From WHUA01 sp964585785 (lineage in GTDB: Bacteria > Pseudomonadota > Alphaproteobacteria > UBA8366), in contig CAZPFL010000063.1 in the NCBI GenBank assembly GCA_964585785.1, positions 1-22,602 of the forward strand: a DNA stretch of 22,602 bases. Direction: 5' to 3'. Both the position numbers and the translations under genes were made by a program. Below the pieces are notes generated by a model that was given only the letters and a program-made list of their open reading frames with translations, searched no databases and was not told the DNA's origin. Position 1 is the first letter of the stretch, and each line of letters begins with the position of its first letter. Shown here piece after piece: positions 6,380-15,135 of the stretch.

Positions 6380-8713
6380 ATGACCGAGTTACCGATGGGC
6401 AGCCCCGATGATGCAGCGGCCGCGCCGGGCGCGGCCGTCAACGCGGGAACGATCCGCGATCCAATCCCGCTGGACGAGCTGGGCTCGGTGACGCTCTCGC
6501 CGGACGGCGATTTCGAAGCCGGTTCCTACGCCTCCTTCACGCTGACCTATACGGCGGGCAAGTTCGGCATCGACGACAGTGGCTCGCTGCGCGTGTGTTT
6601 CCGTTTCGCCTCCGACCAAACGCGCCCGCAGTTCGAGGATGCGGCCCGGCCGAATTACACGACCGTCGAGGCGTCGAACAACGCGGTGCTGGAGTATCGC
6701 TACGACCCCAAGGGCAACGTACGGCCCTGGGACCGGACCCTCTACATCAAGGTCGTCAAAGGCTTCCTCAGGGAAGGCGAGACCATCACGATCCGCTTCG
6801 GCGTGACGGAAGGCGGCTCGCCCGGCATGCGGCTGCAGACCTTCTGCGAGGACACCTTCGAGTTCCGCGTCCTGGTCGACCCGATCGCGACCTTCAATTT
6901 CCAGGCCTTGCCCGTGCAGCCGGTGATCCGGATCGTGCCCGGCAAGCCCGAAAGCTATGTCGCCGTCATGCCGACACTGCGCCGCGTCGGCGAGCGTTTC
7001 TCGCTCAAGCTGCGGGGCGAGGACAAATGGGGCAACCCGTCCGACAAGTGCGACGCCGTCTTCAAGCTCCGCGCGTCGATGCCGGTCGAGAACCTGCCCG
7101 AGACGGTCGCGCTCAAGCCCGGCGCCTATGCGGTCGAGATCGACGATCTCAGCGTGCGCGACACCGGCGACGTCACCATCGAGCTGATCGCCGCGGACGG
7201 CGCGGTCGCCGCCCGCGCCAACCCGCTCCGCATCGTCAAGGAGGCGACGCTGCTGCCCTTCTGGGCGGATCTGCACGGCCAGTCGGAAGAGACGATCGGC
7301 ACCAACAGCGCGACCGAATATTTTGCCTTCGCCCGCGACCGCGCCTTCGTCGACGCCTGCGGGCATCAGGGCAACGACTTCCAGATCACCACGCCGTTCT
7401 GGGACGACCTGAACCGGGTCACCGCCGCCTTCAACGATCCCGGCCGTTACGTGACATTGCCGGGCTATGAATGGTCCGGCAACACGGGGCTGGGCGGCGA
7501 CCGCAACATCTTCTTTCCGGAAGAGGGCCGGCAGATCCGCCGGTCCTCGCATGCGCTGGTCGAGGACAAGTCCGACATCGAGACCGACTGCAACCGCGCC
7601 GGCGAGCTGTTCCAGGCTTTCATCAAGGAGCGCGAGCTCGACGTCGTCGCCTATGCCCATTGCGGCGGGCGCTACGCCGACGTGAAGCTCGCACATGACG
7701 GGCGCATCGAGAAGTCGATGGAGGTGCACTCCTCCTGGGGCACCTTCGAATGGCTGGTGCAGGACGCCTTCGAGATGGGCTATCGCGTCGGCATCGTCGC
7801 CAATTCCGACGGCCATAAGGGCCGCCCGGGGGCGAGCTATCCCGGTGCGTCGCTGTTCGGCGCGGTCGGCGGCCTGACCTGCCTGCTGACGCCCGAGCTG
7901 ACGCGCGAAGCCGTGCTCGACTGCCTGCGCAAGCGCCATCACTACGCGACCACGGGCGGGCATGGCGGACGCATGGTGATCGACGTCGCCGCAACCTTCG
8001 GCGCCGACGCGACGCTCTATCATGACGATCCGGCGCTCGGGCCTTCCGCCGGCCGCGTCACGCGCTCGGCGATGATGGGCGACATCGTCCATCTGCCGAG
8101 CGGCGAAGTGGAGCTGAGCGTCGATATCCTGACCGCGGCGCCGATCGAGCGCGTCGACCTGTTCAATGGGCTCGAGCTGGTCGAGACGATCCGCCCCTAC
8201 GGTCCGGACCAGCTCGGCAACCGCATCCGCGTGATGTGGGAAGGCGCCGAGTATCGCGGCCGTTTCCGCCAGGTGATCTGGGACGGCCGGGCGCATCTCT
8301 CGGATAACCGCATCGTCGACGCCAAGCCCTTCAACTTCTTCAATCGCGACAAATCGCTCGATCACGTCAGCGAGCACGGCCTGGCGTGGAAGGCGCTGAC
8401 CACCGGCAACATCGGCGGCTTCGACATGTGGGTGGAGGACGCCTATGGCGGCACGCTCAAGATCGAGACGCCGCTAGTGACCTGCGGCGTGCCGCTGGAG
8501 GAGATCGGCTACGAGGACGAGGTCTTCGACAAGAGCGGCATCCTGCCGCGTTACCTCAAGCTGTTCCGCCTGCCGGCCGAGAACCCGCATCGCGCGATGC
8601 GTTTCAAGCGGCGCGTCGATCTGCGCGACACGGGCGACAACCCGCTGTTCATCCGCCTGACGCAGGAAGACGGCACGCTCGCCTGGACCAGCCCGATCTA
8701 CGTGTTCCGCTAG
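6380..8713 (+). CDS. DUF3604 / PHP-like putative metallohydrolase
   Basis: 777 aa; ATG preceded by GAGGAG with 9 nt spacing. The N-terminal 290 residues are beta-rich, and the C-terminal two thirds carry PHP-superfamily-like metal ligands: WADLHGQS (His299), GHQGND (His329, Asp333), GYEWSGNT, YAHCGGRY (His427), EVHSSWG (His450) and ANSDGHKG (Asp477, His479). This pattern is what I know as DUF3604. The biochemical activity of the family is not established to my knowledge; the metal cluster suggests phosphoester or related hydrolysis. No signal peptide or membrane segment is visible, so it is probably cytoplasmic. It is the first of three co-directional genes, with only 12 bp to the next. Family call is firm, function is not. 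Confidence 0.9.
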   Translation: MTELPMGSPDDAAAAPGAAVNAGTIRDPIPLDELGSVTLSPDGDFEAGSYASFTLTYTAGKFGIDDSGSLRVCFRFASDQTRPQFEDAARPNYTTVEASNNAVLEYRYDPKGNVRPWDRTLYIKVVKGFLREGETITIRFGVTEGGSPGMRLQTFCEDTFEFRVLVDPIATFNFQALPVQPVIRIVPGKPESYVAVMPTLRRVGERFSLKLRGEDKWGNPSDKCDAVFKLRASMPVENLPETVALKPGAYAVEIDDLSVRDTGDVTIELIAADGAVAARANPLRIVKEATLLPFWADLHGQSEETIGTNSATEYFAFARDRAFVDACGHQGNDFQITTPFWDDLNRVTAAFNDPGRYVTLPGYEWSGNTGLGGDRNIFFPEEGRQIRRSSHALVEDKSDIETDCNRAGELFQAFIKERELDVVAYAHCGGRYADVKLAHDGRIEKSMEVHSSWGTFEWLVQDAFEMGYRVGIVANSDGHKGRPGASYPGASLFGAVGGLTCLLTPELTREAVLDCLRKRHHYATTGGHGGRMVIDVAATFGADATLYHDDPALGPSAGRVTRSAMMGDIVHLPSGEVELSVDILTAAPIERVDLFNGLELVETIRPYGPDQLGNRIRVMWEGAEYRGRFRQVIWDGRAHLSDNRIVDAKPFNFFNRDKSLDHVSEHGLAWKALTTGNIGGFDMWVEDAYGGTLKIETPLVTCGVPLEEIGYEDEVFDKSGILPRYLKLFRLPAENPHRAMRFKRRVDLRDTGDNPLFIRLTQEDGTLAWTSPIYVFR

Positions 8714-8725
8714 GCTGCCGCGGCG

Positions 8726-9373
8726 ATGGCGGAACGCGGGTCGATCCACGTCATCCTCGTGCCGGGGGCGGACGCGCTCGAATTCGGCCCGGATATTGCC
8801 GAGGCGGCGCGGCGTCGGATCGCGGTCCATCCGTTGACGCTGCCGGCCTATGAAGGGCACCCGATCGACGCCCGGCGGCCCTATTACGACGGCGTTGCGG
8901 CGCAGATCCGGGCGGAGATCGCCGCCATCCGGCAAAAGGACGCCCGTGCCGCCATCTTCGCCATCGGGCGCAACCAGGGCGCCAGCCTGCTCGGTTACGC
9001 GGCCGCGGGATCGGACGCCTTCGACGGCCTGGTGTTCACCGGCGCGATCCCGGCGCTCAGCCGCTACCGCGCCGAGAGCGACCTGCCGTCCGCGCGAAAG
9101 TTTCGGGCATCGCTCGCCGGGCCGGCGGAGCTGGCGCGCATCGCCGCGATGGCCGACCTGGACCTGACCGAGACGCTGAAACAGATCCCGCCCGACCGAT
9201 GCCTGCTGCAGATCGGCAGCGAAGACGACTGGATGGACGCCGCGTCTTTCGCGATCTTCCGCGACTTGGAAAAGACCTGGCGCGTCGATTGGGTCGCCGA
9301 CGGCCACGCGATGGTCTCGCCCGAATCGCTCGCCGGCCGGTGGGACTTCATCGAGCGCCGCGCAAATGATTGA
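8726..9373 (+). CDS. Alpha/beta-hydrolase-like protein lacking a Ser nucleophile
   Basis: 215 aa, starting 12 bp after the DUF3604 stop, so translation is probably coupled. The layout resembles a small alpha/beta hydrolase: a first strand IHVILVPGAD (7-16), an elbow region AIFAIGRNQGASLLGYAAAG (76-95), a late acidic loop QIGSEDDWMD (162-171) and a C-terminal ADGHAMVSPES (191-201) with His194. The nucleophile elbow reads G-R-N-Q-G, so the expected Ser, Cys or Asp is Asn83 (codon AAC). Asp and His candidates are kept. It may bind rather than cleave a ligand, or use another mechanism. I do not recognise a named family beyond the fold. Tight linkage suggests it assists the DUF3604 protein. Confident as a gene; fold is inferred from motifs. 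Confidence 0.82.
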   Translation: MAERGSIHVILVPGADALEFGPDIAEAARRRIAVHPLTLPAYEGHPIDARRPYYDGVAAQIRAEIAAIRQKDARAAIFAIGRNQGASLLGYAAAGSDAFDGLVFTGAIPALSRYRAESDLPSARKFRASLAGPAELARIAAMADLDLTETLKQIPPDRCLLQIGSEDDWMDAASFAIFRDLEKTWRVDWVADGHAMVSPESLAGRWDFIERRAND

Positions 9374-9413
9374 GAAGCGCCGGAATTCGTATTAGTTAGG
9401 TGCCGGGCATATC

Positions 9414-9419
9414 GGGAGG
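9414..9419 (+). promoter_or_regulatory. Ribosome binding site suggesting a CTG start at 9428
   Basis: GGGAGG lies 8 nt before CTG at 9428, in frame with the TPR-glycosyltransferase. The first standard start codon in frame, TTG at 9449, is 29 nt from this site and has no ribosome binding site of its own. Confidence 0.4.
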
Positions 9420-9448
9420 GGCGGGCTCTGCAGGCCATTCGCGACCAG

Positions 9449-11995
9449 TTGGTGCTGGTGGAAAAGCTCCGGCGCGCCGGTGCGCGGGATCAGGCGCTGG
9501 CGCTCTGCCAGGATCTCGTCCGCGAGGCGCCGGACGATCCCGATCCGCTTCGCGCCGCCGCGCTGATCAGCCGCGAAGCCGGCCAGGGGCAAATGGCGGC
9601 GCCCTTGCTCGAGCGCGCCATCGACCTGGCGCCCGGCCGTGCCGACCTTCTGTGCGACTACGCTGCGTTGCTGCGGGACCTCGGCGAGGACGCCGGCGCG
9701 GAGGAAACCTTCGCCAAGGCCGCGATGCTCGATCCCGCATGCCACCCGGCGCATCTCGCGTTGGCGGAGATCTACGAAGCGGAGGGCCGGATCGGCGATG
9801 CGATCCGCCATCTCGAAACGCTGGTGGCGCTCGATCCCGGCGCGCTGGATCCGCGCGAGCGGCTCGCCCGGCTGCTCGATGCCGGCGGCAACGAGGCGCG
9901 CGCGCTTGAGATCAAGCGCGAGACCATGCGCTATGCCCAGGCGGCGGTGGGGGATGCCTACGCCAAGATTCGCGGCCACAGCCTGCACACGCCGGTCTAC
10001 GAGACGGACGCGGAACGGCTCGCCTGGTCGTACGCGTTGCTGAACTACACCGCGGCGGGCGCCGACATCGCGCGCGCGGAGGAGCGGCGGGGTGACCTCG
10101 ATACGGCTGTGAAGAGCTATCGCCGCATGCTGGGCGTGCTCGCCAGCGCCGCCGAGCAGGCGCGCGAGGTGGACGGGTTGCGGCGGACCTACGAGTCCGC
10201 CGCGCAGGCCTTTTCGCATTGTCATTACGAGCTGGCCTCGCTGCAGGAGCGGCGGGGCGACCTGGGCGGCGCGGTCTACCACCTGGAAGAAGCCTGGCGC
10301 GCGCGGCGCGCGCCGTCGCTCGAGGCGCGGGCGAAGCTGGGTGAGATCGCGCTGCGCTGCGCGCCCGATATCGCCGGCATTCGCGACGCCGTGGCGGATT
10401 TTCACGGCCGCATGCCGGCGCCCGCGACCGTTCCGATCACGCGCTGGGATTTCGCGCGCCACGCGCGCGAGTGGCTCGCCGTGGCGTCGCAGGCACGCAG
10501 CCGCGCCCGGCCGGCCGAGCGGAAGCATCTCGCCATCGCTGCCTTCAATCCGCATCACATGCAGTTGTTCTTCGCGATTGCCTGCGTGCTTTTCGCGCGC
10601 GGGCATACGGTGGACGTGCTGTGGCTGCCCTGCCTGGAATTCGACCGGCCCTGCGAGCCCGAGCCGCGCTACGAGACGTGGGACGAGACGCTGCTCGCCC
10701 ATGAGCTCTCTGCCTTCGCCGGCGCCGGGCTGCCGAGCGGCATCAGCCTCATCGATCTCCGCGAGATCGCGCTCGCGCCCGCCGCGCCGGGTTTCGCCGA
10801 AGCCGCCGACCGCCAAGCCTTCGTCGATCTCCGCAACTATTACCGGAACGCGGCGCTGGACGTGACGAGCGAGCCGATGCGGACGCACAAGCGGAACCGC
10901 ATGCTGAAGAACCTCGATGCGATGCGGCGCTTCGCGACCTATCTCGCCGAGACGCCGGTCGATCGCCTGATCCTTTTCAACGCCGGGATCATGGAGTACG
11001 GCGCGGCCTTTCACGTCGCCCGGGAGGCCGGCGTCACCGTGCTGGAATGGGAGCAGAGCCCGCACGCCGTCGATCACTATCTGCTGTCGGTCAACCGCAC
11101 GCATGGCGCGCTCGACATGCGTGCGCTATGGGAAGCCGATATCGAACGCGACTTCGGTGAGGACCGCCGCAAGCGGGTCGCCGCGTGGTTCGCCAGCCGG
11201 GGGCGGGGCGACTGGCGCAAGGCGCGGCCGCGCGGCCGCCATGTGCCGGACGTGTCGGGACGCGCGCTGCTCGCCCAGCTCGGCCTCGATCCCGACAAGC
11301 CGGTCGCGGCGCTGTTCCCCAACGTCACCTGGGACACCGCGACGCTCGACCGCGAAGTCGCCTTTGCCTCGGTGGCGGATTGGGCGCTTCAGACCATCGC
11401 CTTCTTCGCCGACCACCCGGAATGGCAGCTCGTCGTCCGCACGCATCCTGTGGAGGTCGAGACGTCGGAGGAATTCGTCGGCGAGATCCTGCGGCGGCAC
11501 TGGCCGGAGCTGCCGCCGAACGTCCGCCTCGTCGAGGTGGCGGAACCGCTGTTCACCTATCACCTGCTCGACGCGGCGCAGATCGGGCTCTACTACACCG
11601 GCACGCTCGGGCTCGAAATGACGATGCTGGGCATCCTGCCGTTGACCGGCGCGCGGCCGCCGATCTCCGGCTTCGGTTTCAGCCGCGAGGCGCCGACGGC
11701 GGAAGCCTATTTCGAGATGATCATGCGCGCCTTCGACGATCCCGACGGCAGCGCGCTGACAAAGGAGGAGATGGCGCGTGCCTGGCGCTTCGCCGATCTC
11801 TTCCTGATCCAGGTGCCGAAGGCCTTGCCCTGGTCGTATCAGCGCTTCTGGCCGTCGATCCTGGAGACCTGGCCGATGACGCGCGTGCTGGGTGCGGAAG
11901 GCGCGGTGTTCAACGACGTCTTCGCCGTCTTCGCGGGCGAGCTCGATCTGCCGGACGGCATGGTCGGCGCGATTGCCGCTGGCGACGAGTCATAA
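9449..11995 (+). CDS. TPR protein fused to GT-B / capsule-synthesis-like glycosyltransferase domain
   Basis: 848 aa from the TTG at 9449; an in-frame CTG at 9428, 8 nt after GGGAGG, is the better placed start and would add seven residues (L/M-QAIRDQ). Residues 1-155 are tandem TPR helices (AAALISREAGQGQMAAPLLE, HLALAEIYEAEGRIGDAIRH). More TPR-like helices follow at about 205-300. From about 358 (KHLAIAAFNPHHMQLFFAIA) a Rossmann-type half begins. The second half has AALFPNVTWDT, VVRTHPVE (about 662-669) and YYTGTLGLEMTMLG (about 715-728). That layout matches the nucleotide-sugar side of GT-B enzymes such as KpsS/KpsC or Capsule_synth proteins. No signal peptide. Third gene of the plus-strand trio, 54-75 bp after the hydrolase-like gene. 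It ends 5 bp before the stop of a convergent gene. Donor and acceptor are unknown. Confidence 0.85.
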   Translation: MVLVEKLRRAGARDQALALCQDLVREAPDDPDPLRAAALISREAGQGQMAAPLLERAIDLAPGRADLLCDYAALLRDLGEDAGAEETFAKAAMLDPACHPAHLALAEIYEAEGRIGDAIRHLETLVALDPGALDPRERLARLLDAGGNEARALEIKRETMRYAQAAVGDAYAKIRGHSLHTPVYETDAERLAWSYALLNYTAAGADIARAEERRGDLDTAVKSYRRMLGVLASAAEQAREVDGLRRTYESAAQAFSHCHYELASLQERRGDLGGAVYHLEEAWRARRAPSLEARAKLGEIALRCAPDIAGIRDAVADFHGRMPAPATVPITRWDFARHAREWLAVASQARSRARPAERKHLAIAAFNPHHMQLFFAIACVLFARGHTVDVLWLPCLEFDRPCEPEPRYETWDETLLAHELSAFAGAGLPSGISLIDLREIALAPAAPGFAEAADRQAFVDLRNYYRNAALDVTSEPMRTHKRNRMLKNLDAMRRFATYLAETPVDRLILFNAGIMEYGAAFHVAREAGVTVLEWEQSPHAVDHYLLSVNRTHGALDMRALWEADIERDFGEDRRKRVAAWFASRGRGDWRKARPRGRHVPDVSGRALLAQLGLDPDKPVAALFPNVTWDTATLDREVAFASVADWALQTIAFFADHPEWQLVVRTHPVEVETSEEFVGEILRRHWPELPPNVRLVEVAEPLFTYHLLDAAQIGLYYTGTLGLEMTMLGILPLTGARPPISGFGFSREAPTAEAYFEMIMRAFDDPDGSALTKEEMARAWRFADLFLIQVPKALPWSYQRFWPSILETWPMTRVLGAEGAVFNDVFAVFAGELDLPDGMVGAIAAGDES

Positions 11996-12000
11996 ATTTC

Positions 12001-12843
12001 TCAGGCGTGCCGCCATTCGATGAACGCGCCGCAGGCCGCGTCGGCCGGCGTGAGCGGGCGCGCGGGTCCGGCGGTTTCGATCGCGAAGCCGGCGAATTGC
12101 GGGCCGTCGCTGAGATCGAAAAGCGTTCCCGGCGCGATTTCGAGAAGGCGCGCCGGGCGCAGCACGAGCAGCTCTTCCGTACCGCACTGAACGCGGAGAC
12201 CACCGTCGATTTCGCTGACCGGGCCGCCGGTGAGCGCGCCGAGAAAGCTTCGATGCCGTTCCGGCTCCTCCGCAACCAAGTAGACCGCCGCGATGCGTCC
12301 GGCGCCGTTGGCGTGGTGCTGAAAGGCGGGCTTCCAGAAATGCTCCGGCGTCTTGTTGTGACATGTGAAGAACCCGATCTCGGGCATCGCCGGGCTGGTC
12401 GCGAAGGCGAGGCTAAAGGCGACCGTAACGCGCGTCCCGTCGGGCAACGTCGCTTGCCGCTCGAAGTCGTAGGGCGCGTAGGTATCGATGCCGGCCTTGC
12501 GGAAGGCGGCGATGTCGGCGCGGCTGTCGCTGCTGCCGAGGACGAGCATCGCCAGGCCGTTGCGGCGCGCAACGAATTCGCGAATATGCGCGCCGAAGCT
12601 GAAGCGCGGTGGCGAGGCGGCGAAATCGTGCGGCGCCACCGTCTCGGGTCGGTCGACCTCCAGCAGTTCGATGAAGTTGCCGCCCGCGAACTGCGCCAGC
12701 CGGTTTGCCGTGCCCATATCGGCGTTGTGCTGCGCGCGCGGTGTCAGCGTGAATCCGAGTCCCTCATAGCACCGCGCCGCGTCGTCCAGCCGGCCGACCG
12801 CCAGCACGATGTGATCGATACGTTTGCCTGCTGCCATCTCCAT
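12001..12843 (-). CDS. VOC-family glyoxalase-like protein
   Basis: 280 aa from the ATG at 12843; Met3 (12837) is an alternative start with equally modest ribosome binding support. The N-terminus GKRIDHIVLAVGRLDDAARC then YEGLGF matches the first beta-alpha-beta-beta-beta module of vicinal-oxygen-chelate proteins. His11 and Glu59 (NFIELLEV) are candidate metal ligands, and the MGTANRL segment is typical of the Glyoxalase-like (PF13468) subgroup. The C-terminal half repeats the fold with weaker motifs. It lies 59 bp downstream of the large alpha/beta hydrolase gene on the same strand. Family members include dioxygenases, isomerases and lyases, so the reaction is open. A longer frame continuing upstream is a shadow of the neighbouring gene. 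Confidence 0.88.
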   Translation of the reverse strand: MEMAAGKRIDHIVLAVGRLDDAARCYEGLGFTLTPRAQHNADMGTANRLAQFAGGNFIELLEVDRPETVAPHDFAASPPRFSFGAHIREFVARRNGLAMLVLGSSDSRADIAAFRKAGIDTYAPYDFERQATLPDGTRVTVAFSLAFATSPAMPEIGFFTCHNKTPEHFWKPAFQHHANGAGRIAAVYLVAEEPERHRSFLGALTGGPVSEIDGGLRVQCGTEELLVLRPARLLEIAPGTLFDLSDGPQFAGFAIETAGPARPLTPADAACGAFIEWRHA

Positions 12844-12902
12844 CCTGCTGCCATCTTCCCATTTGATCGGGCTTGTGGATAGAGATTTGGCAAGGTGTCG
12901 CC

Positions 12903-14921
12903 TCAGAGCCGCACGTCGTGCCGCGTCTTGCCCCAGTCGGCGGCGAGCGCGACCGCGCGCTCGACGTCTTCCTCGAGCATGAATCCTTCGGCGACGAGCT
13001 TCTCGGCCGCGGCCTTGATCGCCGCGACATAGGCTTCCTTCGAGCCGTAGCGCTCCTGCACCGAAGGGCGTGGGTCGCGCGTCGCCTTGCGCTCCTCCGG
13101 CGTGTCCGGCAGCGGGATGTAGGCGCCGTCGAGCTTCAGCGTGTAGCCGCGGCCCTGGCCCTTGGCGCGCAGGTTCCAGGCGGTATAGGTGCCGAGCGGC
13201 GCCTGCACCATGGGCGCGCGCACGCCGGGCACTTCGTTGCCGTCGGCATCGGTCGACGGCACCAGCACCGGGTAGCCCTTGGCGTCGCGGATCTCGGGCG
13301 GCAGCTTGGTGATCAGCCCGGCCTCCGCCTCCGGTCCGAAATCCATATAAGGCAGGCCGTTCGGCCCGTGCGGCAGCGGCTGGCCCGGGATCTTGGGGAA
13401 GGTCTCGGCATACTGCTCGAAGGGCACCAGCGTGCCGTCCTTGCGCGAGGGAATGCGGGACGCCGGCGGCGGCGTGCCGTCGGTCGCCCAGCGGTCCATC
13501 GCGTCCAGCATGGCGCGGAAGAAGGGCGAGGTATTCACCGTGTTGACGTAGTTGGTGCCGGCCGCCGGCTTGCGCGGTGCTGTGATGAGCGGGCTCGCGA
13601 AATGCTGCGAGCTGGCCCAGAGGTAGACGCGCACGCCGTCGGGCTGCGGCAGGTCGTTGCCCTTCGTGTCGGTGTGCACAAGCGAGCCGCGGCGCTGCCA
13701 GTACTCGGTCGAGGTCTGGGTGTGGATGACCAGCGGGTCGGTCTCCGGCCGCTTCAGGATGGCGTCGGTCGCGCCGGTGAAATGGTCGGTCGTCTCGGCG
13801 TAGGAGAAGGGGAAACGGTCGCCGTAGATGTGGCCTTCCTCGTAGACGCCGCCCGCGCCCGAGATCAGGTTGGCGAAGCGGTGATGCATGCGCATCCGGC
13901 CCGCGCCGGCGACATGCGGCAGCACGCCGTCGAACACCTTGCGGCCCTCGGCGTCGGCGTTGAAGCCGCGATAGACATAGTCGCGGATGCAGCGCCCGGT
14001 CTGCGAGCGGCCCCAGGTAAAGGCCTTCTCGATCGGGCCGAGCGGATTGGCGTTGTCCGCCGCATCCTTCTTGCCGTAGCGCAAATGGCTCACGAGGTCG
14101 CGCACCGCGACATGGCCGAGGCCGAGCACCAGCGGGTCGCGCCCGGTGTAGACCAGCTCGTAGATCCAGCCGGGCTCGAAGCCCTTCTTGATGTAGAGGT
14201 GGCGGTCGGAGGGATGGACGCCGATCTCCGCGCCCTGGTCGTCCTGGCCTTCGCCGCCTTCGACCATGGCGAAGGCCCAGTCGGTCGCCGGGATCTCGAT
14301 GCGCTCGCTGTCGGGATAGCGCCGCTTGGTCAGCCGCGCCTTCGTGGTGTCGCGCGAGACGGTCGGATGGCTCCGCGTCGAGGCGCGGCCCGAGAGCGGC
14401 AGCCAATAGGTGCCGGGCGCGGAGACCGCGTATTCCTCCAGCACCGTGCCGGTGATCGGCTTGCCGTTGTCGGTCGCCACCGGAACGGTCATCAGTACGC
14501 GGCCGTTGCCGGGCACGAGGTCCCCCTGCCACGCGCTCCATACCACCGTGTAGCCGCGCCGAAACAGGAAGCCGTTGCCGGCATGCGCCAGCGTCCTCGG
14601 GTCGTTGGTGCCGGGCGCGTCGTTGAAGAACTGCAGCATGCGCATGTTGCCGCGGTTGCCGAAGTCGTGGAACAGCCGCTTGTTGCCGCGCGCCGGATCG
14701 GCCGGCTTGAGGATGACGAAGTCGGCGGTGAACTCGACCAGGCCCTTGGCGTTGACCGGGGCCTTGTCGATGTCGAACACGCCCGCCTGGGCCGCCGCTT
14801 TTGGATCGACCGCGTAATGGGCCGTGCCGCGCAGGCGCTCATACGCGCCGGTGTCGCCGAATTCATGGCCGTCCGCGAAGGGGCCACGGTCGTGGATACG
14901 GAGCTCGATCAGGTTGGTCAC
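12903..14921 (-). CDS. Large alpha/beta hydrolase domain-containing protein (Abhydrolase_10-like)
   Basis: 672 aa from a GTG at 14921, chosen because AAGGA is 8 nt upstream; the ATG at 14938 is in another frame. The protein has the nucleophile elbow TWGRSQTGRCIRDY (302-315) with Ser306. Acid candidates lie around QTSTEYW (402-408), and SSQH (437-440) offers the His. The length and the N-terminal pattern (FGDTGAYERLRGTAHYAVDP, 21-40) match the poorly characterised 'alpha/beta hydrolase domain' family (PF20091). No signal peptide is visible, so cytoplasmic. It is the first gene of the minus arm of a divergent locus, facing an FAD monooxygenase across 214 bp, and is followed by the VOC gene. That setting suggests ester, lactone or ring hydrolysis in a catabolic route. 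Substrate unknown. Confidence 0.88.
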   Translation of the reverse strand: MTNLIELRIHDRGPFADGHEFGDTGAYERLRGTAHYAVDPKAAAQAGVFDIDKAPVNAKGLVEFTADFVILKPADPARGNKRLFHDFGNRGNMRMLQFFNDAPGTNDPRTLAHAGNGFLFRRGYTVVWSAWQGDLVPGNGRVLMTVPVATDNGKPITGTVLEEYAVSAPGTYWLPLSGRASTRSHPTVSRDTTKARLTKRRYPDSERIEIPATDWAFAMVEGGEGQDDQGAEIGVHPSDRHLYIKKGFEPGWIYELVYTGRDPLVLGLGHVAVRDLVSHLRYGKKDAADNANPLGPIEKAFTWGRSQTGRCIRDYVYRGFNADAEGRKVFDGVLPHVAGAGRMRMHHRFANLISGAGGVYEEGHIYGDRFPFSYAETTDHFTGATDAILKRPETDPLVIHTQTSTEYWQRRGSLVHTDTKGNDLPQPDGVRVYLWASSQHFASPLITAPRKPAAGTNYVNTVNTSPFFRAMLDAMDRWATDGTPPPASRIPSRKDGTLVPFEQYAETFPKIPGQPLPHGPNGLPYMDFGPEAEAGLITKLPPEIRDAKGYPVLVPSTDADGNEVPGVRAPMVQAPLGTYTAWNLRAKGQGRGYTLKLDGAYIPLPDTPEERKATRDPRPSVQERYGSKEAYVAAIKAAAEKLVAEGFMLEEDVERAVALAADWGKTRHDVRL

Positions 14922-15135
14922 GGTGCCGTTCCTTCATATGAGCCGGTCTGGGGCGGGACGTGCGCGGAAGAAGCGCCGAAAGGAAGTCTAGCGCTGGTCC
15001 GTGCCAGGTTGGAAGCGGCGCGCGGGCGGCTTGCCCCCATGCGCCATTTTTTCCCATCTTATCCGCGTTTTTCCGGATGCGTTCTACGCGAAAAGGATCG
15101 TAGGGTTACGGCCATGATGAAGAGGGATCGCTATC
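14922..15135. promoter_or_regulatory. Divergent promoter region of the catabolic locus
   Basis: 214 bp between two genes read outward, so it must hold both promoters. The stretch 15047-15110 is richer in A/T runs and contains the short inverted repeat ATCCG-N8-CGGAT, a possible operator. I cannot assign -10 and -35 boxes with confidence. No regulator gene lies beside it. Confidence 0.4.

Noticed and set aside
4357..6441. A 694-codon minus-strand open frame
   Set aside because: Antisense shadow of the PAS pseudokinase gene, Arg/Ala-rich, without motifs or a ribosome binding site.
6389..8377. A 662-codon minus-strand open frame
   Set aside because: Antisense shadow of the DUF3604 gene, which has clear metal-binding motifs on the other strand.
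9392..11104. A 570-codon minus-strand open frame
   Set aside because: Antisense shadow of the TPR-glycosyltransferase gene.
12844..14541. Upstream extension of the VOC gene to an 846-codon frame
   Set aside because: The extension overlaps the large hydrolase gene in another frame and reads as low-complexity Arg/Ala; the VOC fold begins at 12843.
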